A stretch of DNA of 11,243 nt from assembly GCA_964579765.1 (NCBI GenBank), contig CAZOIK010000455.1:1-11243 (forward strand), given 5' to 3'. A program made the translations under genes and the position numbers. The notes beneath the pieces were generated by a model. That model saw nothing but the letters and a program-made list of their open reading frames with translations, had not been told where the DNA came from and did no database searches. How positions within the stretch are numbered: position 1 is the stretch's first letter; the number at the start of each line of letters is the position of its first letter. This document shows positions 6,828 to 11,243 of this stretch, in pieces. The DNA comes from DATNBT01 sp964579765 (GTDB lineage: Bacteria; Acidobacteriota; Vicinamibacteria; Vicinamibacterales; CAVVIG01).

Positions 6828-6856
6828 CCGGCCCTGACTTTTCTTTGAGGTGTGTG

Positions 6857-8023
6857 ATGGGAAAGAAGACTGAGCTGTCTCGCCGTCAGATGCTGCAGGC
6901 GGCGGCCGCCGCGAGCTTCGGCTCGGCGATTTTCGCCGGCGCGCCCGTCAGCGCGCAGGCGCCGAAAATCCAGGTGGGCAAGGATCCGGGCAAGCACGAG
7001 CCGATTCCGCCGTTCAAGTACAACATCGAGACGAGCACGGGCAGCTGGAACGGCGAAGCCGGGTCGGCGCGCGAAGCGACGATGGAAGAGTTTCCCGTCT
7101 CCGAGCACATCGCCGGCGTGTCGATGCGGCTGAAGCCGGGCGGCATCCGCGAACTGCACTGGCACGCCATCGCCGCCGAGTGGGCCTACGTGATCGAAGG
7201 CAAGGTGATGGGGACCGTCATCTCGCCCACCGGCGAGCCGGCGACCGACATTTTCTTCCCCGGCGATCTCTGGTACTTCCCGAAGGGCCACGGCCACGCG
7301 CTCCAGAACGTCGGCAACACCGACGCGCACTTCATCCTCGGCTTCGACGACGGACACTTCTCCGAGTACGGGACGTTCAGCATCACAGACTGGGTCGCGC
7401 GCTCCTCGCCCGACGTCGTCGCGAGAAACCTCGGCCTGCCCAAGAACGTCGTCGCGGGCCTGCCGACCAAAGAGGTCTACATCATCCCCGGCAAGATCCC
7501 GAGCCAGATTCCCGAGGAGTATCTCGGCGGCGAAGCCCTGCAGGAGAACCAGAACCCCCACAAGTTCAGCCTCGCGAAGGCGCCGCTCGAGCAGTACAAG
7601 GACGGCTGGATCCGCCGCGCGACGCAGAAGGAATTTCCGATCAACTCGACGCTCACCTCGGTGCTGCAGTATCTGAACCCCGGCGCGATCCGCGAGATGC
7701 ACTGGCATCCGAACGCCGACGAGTGGCAGTACATCCTCGAAGGACGCTCGCGCGTCACCGTGTTTGGCGCGCACGGCCGGACGCGCAGCGAGGAATGCGG
7801 CCCCGGCGACGTCGTCTTCATCCAGCAGGGCTTCGGCCACTACGTCGAGAACATCGGCGGCACGCCGCTGCGGTTCTTCGCGCTGTTCAACAGCTCGACG
7901 TTCGAGGAGATCTCGATCTCCGGCTGGCTCGCCGGCAACCCCGCGTCGCTCATCGCCGACAACTTCGGCATCCCCAAGAGCGACGTCGCGAAGCTGCCGA
8001 AGAAAGCGCTCGGGTTCATTTAG
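6857..8023 (+). CDS. oxdC: Tat-exported bicupin, oxalate decarboxylase family
   Basis: A 388-residue protein, close to the 385 of B. subtilis OxdC. The ATG at 6857 follows TGAGG by 6 bases. A Tat signal begins SRRQML (residues 8-13), with cleavage likely after AQA at 33-35. Cupin 1 has RELHWH (98-103), Glu108 and GHGH (144-147), giving manganese ligands His101, His103, Glu108 and His147, with Arg98 as the oxalate-binding arginine. Its flexible lid reads FSEYGTF, keeping the catalytic glutamate (Glu170, OxdC Glu162). Cupin 2 has REMHWHPNADEW (His282, His284, Glu289) and His328, but the position of OxdC Glu333 is Ala342. The N-terminal site is therefore the likely active one. The expected reaction is oxalate to formate and CO2. 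The Tat signal implies folding with metal in the cytoplasm before export. It lies 41 bases after the lactonase-like gene. Confidence 0.9.
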   Translation: MGKKTELSRRQMLQAAAAASFGSAIFAGAPVSAQAPKIQVGKDPGKHEPIPPFKYNIETSTGSWNGEAGSAREATMEEFPVSEHIAGVSMRLKPGGIRELHWHAIAAEWAYVIEGKVMGTVISPTGEPATDIFFPGDLWYFPKGHGHALQNVGNTDAHFILGFDDGHFSEYGTFSITDWVARSSPDVVARNLGLPKNVVAGLPTKEVYIIPGKIPSQIPEEYLGGEALQENQNPHKFSLAKAPLEQYKDGWIRRATQKEFPINSTLTSVLQYLNPGAIREMHWHPNADEWQYILEGRSRVTVFGAHGRTRSEECGPGDVVFIQQGFGHYVENIGGTPLRFFALFNSSTFEEISISGWLAGNPASLIADNFGIPKSDVAKLPKKALGFI

Positions 8024-8056
8024 CGCCGCGCAGCGGCGCGGCTGGCGGCGCCCGCC
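8023..8056. terminator. Tandem GC hairpins between convergent genes
   Basis: GCGCCGC, a 3-base loop and GCGGCGC form a perfect 7-base-pair stem (8023-8039) starting on the last base of the bicupin stop. A second short stem (GGCGG/CCGCC, 8044-8056) follows. They fill the 48-base gap between two convergent genes, where a bidirectional terminator would sit. There is no T-run on either side, so an intrinsic terminator is not proven and such stems arise easily in GC-rich DNA. Confidence 0.35.
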
Positions 8057-8071
8057 CTGCGGCGAGCACGC

Positions 8072-9724
8072 CTACTTCAACGCATACACGAGCAGCGCGT
8101 TGCCGGCCGCGATGGCGACGTGCTGCTTGCCGTTGACCGCGTACGCGATCGGTCCGTTCGAGACGGCGCCGCCGACGCTCGCCTTCCACAGCAGCGTGCC
8201 CGTCCTGGCGTCGAGCGCGAAGAAGTAGCCCTCGCGGCCGCCTGCAAACAGCAGATCGGTCGCCGTGGTCAGCACGCCGCCGTCGGTCATGTCGGCCATG
8301 TCGAACGACCAGCGGCGCGCGCCGGTCTTCGGATCGAACGCCTGAATCGCGCCGTAGCCTTCTTCCTTGAGACGCCGGTTCACGAGCGGACCCGGCTGCA
8401 GCATGCGCACCGACATCACCGGCAGCGCGCCCGTGAACCGCTGGCCGTCGGCGTACTCGACCGGGCGCTTGATGTACGTCGCGTAGGTGTCCATCCAGCT
8501 CGGGATGTAGAAGAGTCCGGTGCGCGGGCTGAACGACGGCGGATACCAGTTCGTGCCGCCCTGATTGCCCGGGTAGATCAACGTCCCTTCGGGCGTGACG
8601 GGCTTCACGTTCATCGGCCGGCCCTTGTCGTCGAGGCCCGTCGTCCACGTCGTCTTCACGAACGGCTTGCCGAGCAGAAACTCGCCGGTCGTGCGATCGA
8701 GGACGTACATGTAGCCGTTGCGGTTGGCCCACAGCATCACCTTGCGCGGCCGCCCGCCGAACGTCATGTCGGCCAGCACCGGCACCTGCACCGAGTCGTA
8801 GTCGAACTCGTCGTGCGGCGTGAACTGGAAGTGCCACTTGACCGCGCCCGTGTCCGCGTCGAGCGCGACGACCGATTCGGTGTAGAGGTTGTCGCCGGCG
8901 CGGGCATCGCCGTTCCAGTCGGGGCCTGGATTCCCGATGCCCCAGTACGTCAGGTTGAGCGCGGGATCGTACGAGCCCGTCATCCACAGCGGCCCGCCGC
9001 CGTTCTTCCACGAGTCGCCCGCCCACGTCTCGTGGCCTTTCTCTCCGGGGCCCGGCACCGTGTTGAAGCGCCAGGCTTCCTTGCCCGTCTTCGCGTCCAC
9101 GGCGACGAGGAATCCGCGGACGCCGAACTCGCCGCCGACCGACCCGATGAGGACCTTGTCCTTGAGAACGAGCGGCGCCATCGTGAAGCCGTAGCCGGCC
9201 GCCGCGCGCGCGCCGCCGACGGCGAGGTTCCACACCAGTCCGCCGCTCTTCGCGTCGAGCGCGATCAGGTGGCCGTCGATCGTGCCCATGAACAGCGTGT
9301 GCCCGAGCATCGCGAGGCCGCGGTTCACGCGCCCGCAGCACAGGCGCGCGAGCGTGGAGGGCGTATACGAGTACGTCCAGAACACGCGGCCGGTCGCGGC
9401 GTCGAGCGCGATGACGTCGTTCGGCGCCGACACGGTGTACATGACGCCGTCCACGACGAGCGGCGTGGCCTCGAACTTCTCGAGCGACTGCACCTGATAG
9501 ATCCATTTCAGCTCGAGCCGCTTCACGTTCTCCGGCGTGATCTCGCTGAGCTTGCTGTAGCGCTGGCTCATCGTCGTGCCCGAGTACGTCAGCCAGTTCT
9601 GCGGCTCGTCGTCTGCGTGCAGGATGCGGTCGAACATCACCTGCGCGCGCACCGTGAGGCGCGCGGCCACGGCGACGAGCGCGAGGGTGACGAGCGTGAC
9701 GGCGATCGAACGACGCGTGTTCAT
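8072..9724 (-). CDS. PQQ-dependent alcohol dehydrogenase, lanthanide-type signature
   Basis: A 550-residue periplasmic quinoprotein of the methanol/ethanol dehydrogenase family, an eight-bladed propeller. A signal peptide with an arginine pair and a hydrophobic core covers residues 1-27. Key elements: adjacent cysteines 129-130 in RLCCGRVNRG, the vicinal disulfide that stacks on PQQ; GGEFGVRG with Glu199 and IGNPGP with Asn265 as metal ligands; HDEFDYD with catalytic Asp308; and WANRNGY with the conserved arginine 335. Asp310, two residues after the catalytic aspartate, is the extra ligand typical of lanthanide enzymes (XoxF, ExaF, PedH), where calcium enzymes such as MxaF have alanine. No cytochrome domain is fused; electrons probably go to the di-heme cytochrome of the same operon. 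The substrate is not decided by sequence. The start overlaps the stop of the upstream gene as ATGA (9721-9724). Confidence 0.92.
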   Translation of the reverse strand: MNTRRSIAVTLVTLALVAVAARLTVRAQVMFDRILHADDEPQNWLTYSGTTMSQRYSKLSEITPENVKRLELKWIYQVQSLEKFEATPLVVDGVMYTVSAPNDVIALDAATGRVFWTYSYTPSTLARLCCGRVNRGLAMLGHTLFMGTIDGHLIALDAKSGGLVWNLAVGGARAAAGYGFTMAPLVLKDKVLIGSVGGEFGVRGFLVAVDAKTGKEAWRFNTVPGPGEKGHETWAGDSWKNGGGPLWMTGSYDPALNLTYWGIGNPGPDWNGDARAGDNLYTESVVALDADTGAVKWHFQFTPHDEFDYDSVQVPVLADMTFGGRPRKVMLWANRNGYMYVLDRTTGEFLLGKPFVKTTWTTGLDDKGRPMNVKPVTPEGTLIYPGNQGGTNWYPPSFSPRTGLFYIPSWMDTYATYIKRPVEYADGQRFTGALPVMSVRMLQPGPLVNRRLKEEGYGAIQAFDPKTGARRWSFDMADMTDGGVLTTATDLLFAGGREGYFFALDARTGTLLWKASVGGAVSNGPIAYAVNGKQHVAIAAGNALLVYALK

Positions 9725-10452
9725 CGGGCCTCCCGGCCGAAGACGTCGCGGAACGTGGCGTCGAGGTCGAGCAGCGCCTTCGCGCCGTCGCCGCGGAAAC
9801 TCGACCCGTGCATGATGGCCAGCGTCTTCGGCTGAAGCGCCGCCAGCTTGCGGAAATGGCCCGCGGTGAGCGGCGTGTACGGCACGTACTCCGCCAGGAT
9901 GCCCTTCTGGTACTCGCGCAGCGCCTGATGCGAGCGTCCGACGACGTCCGATTCGGTGATCGGTTCGACGTCTCCCGTCTGATGGAACAGGTCGGAGCAG
10001 AGCAGCGTGCGCTGCGTCTCTTCGAACAGGACGCCCGCGTCCCATCCGTGCGGCAGGTGCGGCGTGCCGCAGAAGCGGAAGGTGTATTTGCCCGTCGTGA
10101 ACGTGCCGCCGTCCTCGAGACCGACGGCCGGCCGGCCGATGAAGTCGTTCACGCTCACCAGCGCGCCGTTGGCGCTGCAGAGAACTTTGGCCTCGGGCGC
10201 GACGCCGAGCCATTCGTGCAGGGCGCCACACTCGTCGGACTCGAAATGGCTGAACGCAATCGAGCGCAGCTTCGACACGTCCATCAGCGACGAGACGGCC
10301 TCTCGCACGGCGGGAAACATCCGGCGCAGCCCGGTGTGAAAGAGCAGCGGCTCGTCGTCTCTGACGAGGAAGTGATTGAACTGGAGGCGGGGAACCTCGG
10401 CGTACACGGAGATCCGGAATACGTCGGGAGCGATTTCGGTGACTGACGCCAT
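9721..10452 (-). CDS. Stand-alone flavodiiron-like metallo-beta-lactamase-fold protein
   Basis: A 243-residue cytoplasmic protein with no signal peptide. Its metal motifs follow the flavodiiron/ODP branch rather than zinc hydrolases: HFESD (His69, Glu71, Asp73) replaces HxHxDH, followed by TPHLPHGWD (His132), CSDLF (Asp154) and IMHGSSF (His215). Spacings (59, 22 and 61 residues) fit the flavodiiron pattern, so all six di-iron ligands appear to be present. The histidine that normally follows the aspartate (a non-ligand in several flavodiiron proteins) is Glu74. There is no flavodoxin domain. Relatives include flavodiiron O2/NO reductases and ODP-type di-iron O2 sensors; either O2/redox sensing or a small reductase is possible. 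It lies 19 bases after the cytochrome gene and overlaps the dehydrogenase start by 4 bases, so it is firmly part of the PQQ operon. A GAGGA lies about 10 bases before the ATG. Confidence 0.8.
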   Translation of the reverse strand: MASVTEIAPDVFRISVYAEVPRLQFNHFLVRDDEPLLFHTGLRRMFPAVREAVSSLMDVSKLRSIAFSHFESDECGALHEWLGVAPEAKVLCSANGALVSVNDFIGRPAVGLEDGGTFTTGKYTFRFCGTPHLPHGWDAGVLFEETQRTLLCSDLFHQTGDVEPITESDVVGRSHQALREYQKGILAEYVPYTPLTAGHFRKLAALQPKTLAIMHGSSFRGDGAKALLDLDATFRDVFGREAR

Positions 10453-10471
10453 GGGGTGATGTTCCTCGGTG

Positions 10472-11233
10472 CTACGGCCGGCCCTTCAGCGACTTCAGGT
10501 AGCTGACGACGTCGGCGAGCTGCTGCGCGTCGAGCGTGTTCTTGAACGACGGCATCGGGCTCGTCGTCTGCAGCGCCGACTCGCGGACGGCGGATTTGTC
10601 GATCGTCACCAGCTTGTCGCTGGCGTCGATGAGCTGGATGCTGAACGTGTCCTGGTTGAGAAAGCGTCCGGTGATCGTCCGTCCGTTGCGCATCGTGAGT
10701 GTGACGGTCCGGTTGTCGGGACGGATTTCAGCGCTCGGATCGACGAGCGATCGCATCAGCTCGACGCCGCGGCGTTCGGCGCCGATCTCGGTGAGCGAGG
10801 GGCCGAGGTGCAGTCCGTTGACGCCGATGCTGTGGCAGGTGAGGCACTCGCCCTTGCCTTCGACGATCGCCTTGCCGCGCGACGGATCGCCGGCCGGGGC
10901 GCTCGTGTCGCTGGCGGCGGCCATCGAGCGCAGGTAGGCGACGATCGTCCCGACCTGGCCGTCCGACATCCCGCTCGGCGGCATCGGCGTGCCCGGGATT
11001 CCGCGGACGATGATCCGGATGAGGTCGTCGTCTGTTGCGCCGCGGCGGAACTTGCCCTGGCTGAAGTTGACGCCCGCGACGCCGTCGCCCTCGGGACCGT
11101 GGCAGCCGGTGCAGTTCGAGGTGTAGAGACGGTTGCCCGCGTCGACTTCGGCGGGCAGGTATTTCGACTGCGCCGCGGCCGTCGAAGCGACGGAGAGCGC
11201 CGCCGCCAGAAATACGCTCGTGCTGACTCGCAT
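10472..11233 (-). CDS. Di-heme cytochrome c
   Basis: A 253-residue periplasmic protein with a signal peptide (1-21, cleavage near AAA before Q). The first class I domain has heme site CTGCH at 41-45 and a likely axial Met84 in TPMPP. The second has CLTCH at 130-134 and a likely axial Met227 in SPMPSF. The second domain carries LGPSLTEIG, VDPSAEI and a GRTITGRF strand pair between heme site and methionine. This matches the heme-binding domain often found in Planctomycetes and Acidobacteria (the TIGR02603-type pattern). It is the first gene of the minus-strand operon and the likely electron acceptor of the PQQ dehydrogenase, passing electrons on to a terminal oxidase. The ATG at 11233 is chosen because it begins the signal peptide directly. 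Only 10 bases upstream are in the window, so promoter and further upstream operon members cannot be judged. Confidence 0.9.
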   Translation of the reverse strand: MRVSTSVFLAAALSVASTAAAQSKYLPAEVDAGNRLYTSNCTGCHGPEGDGVAGVNFSQGKFRRGATDDDLIRIIVRGIPGTPMPPSGMSDGQVGTIVAYLRSMAAASDTSAPAGDPSRGKAIVEGKGECLTCHSIGVNGLHLGPSLTEIGAERRGVELMRSLVDPSAEIRPDNRTVTLTMRNGRTITGRFLNQDTFSIQLIDASDKLVTIDKSAVRESALQTTSPMPSFKNTLDAQQLADVVSYLKSLKGRP

Positions 11234-11243
11234 GCGTGCATCT

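Noticed and set aside
6140..6856. Extending the bicupin upstream to an in-frame ATG at 6140
   Set aside because: The extra part is an out-of-frame reading of the hydrolase gene and would bury the Tat signal; the ATG at 6857 has its own binding site.
6821..7840. A 339-codon minus-strand open frame opposite the bicupin
   Set aside because: It has no recognisable domain and shadow-like composition, while the bicupin motifs on the plus strand are unambiguous.
8120..9835. A 571-codon plus-strand open frame opposite the PQQ dehydrogenase
   Set aside because: Composition is Arg/His/Val/Glu-rich with no motif, and the opposite strand encodes a complete quinoprotein with its catalytic residues.
9725..10231. 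Extending the PQQ dehydrogenase upstream to the first in-frame ATG at 10231
   Set aside because: The added 169 residues are arginine-rich out-of-frame reading of the di-iron protein gene. The ATG at 9724 starts a proper signal peptide and overlaps the upstream stop as ATGA.
9721..10452. Assigning the di-iron-like protein as PqqB or an ordinary metallo-beta-lactamase hydrolase
   Set aside because: PqqB and zinc hydrolases carry a histidine-rich HxHxDH-type motif; here the motif is HxExD with flavodiiron spacing.

Overview
The window is very GC-rich DNA, with strong G/C bias at third codon positions, from a chemoorganotrophic bacterium. It encodes a large periplasmic redox inventory: a Tat-exported bicupin, a PQQ alcohol dehydrogenase, and a di-heme cytochrome whose second domain resembles the heme-binding domain common in Planctomycetes and Acidobacteria. 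My best guess is an Acidobacteriota lineage (Vicinamibacteria-like), probably a soil or metagenome genome. This rests on style and gene content, not on a marker gene. Every stretch is coding or within about 150 bases of a gene; there is no non-coding gap over 300 bases. I saw no rRNA, tRNA, CRISPR array, insertion sequence or long repeat.

Layout, left to right. (1) Positions 1-616: the 3' end of a peptidoglycan-binding-domain protein, followed 8 bases later by a small holin-like membrane protein. (2) 679-2301: an AsmA-family envelope protein, overlapped tail to tail by a small secreted protein of unknown function on the minus strand (2270-2845). (3) 2986-5774: a two-gene operon of a membrane-anchored TPR protein and a ClC-type chloride channel/antiporter with a C-terminal CBS-like region, joined by a 4-base ATGA overlap. 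The ClC has an unusual GPEDP version of the gating motif. (4) 5801-6815: an operator-like palindrome and a decayed Phd/YefM antitoxin, read straight into an exported metallo-beta-lactamase-fold hydrolase of the N-acyl-homoserine-lactonase type. (5) 6857-8023: a Tat-exported bicupin closely matching oxalate decarboxylase. (6) 8072-11233, minus strand: a three-gene operon of di-heme cytochrome c, a flavodiiron-like metallo-beta-lactamase-fold protein and a PQQ-dependent alcohol dehydrogenase carrying the extra aspartate typical of lanthanide-dependent enzymes.

How the genes may work together: in the right-hand operon the dehydrogenase would oxidise an alcohol or aldehyde in the periplasm and pass electrons to the cytochrome. 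The middle gene keeps all six ligands of the flavodiiron di-iron site without a flavodoxin partner, and would suit an O2/redox sensor or a small di-iron enzyme tuned to this respiratory branch. The convergent oxalate-decarboxylase-like enzyme would act in the same compartment on a small oxidised carboxylic acid. The most unusual points are the stand-alone di-iron protein in the PQQ operon, the antitoxin remnant that now appears to supply the 5' region of the lactonase-like gene, and the altered ClC selectivity/gating motifs.
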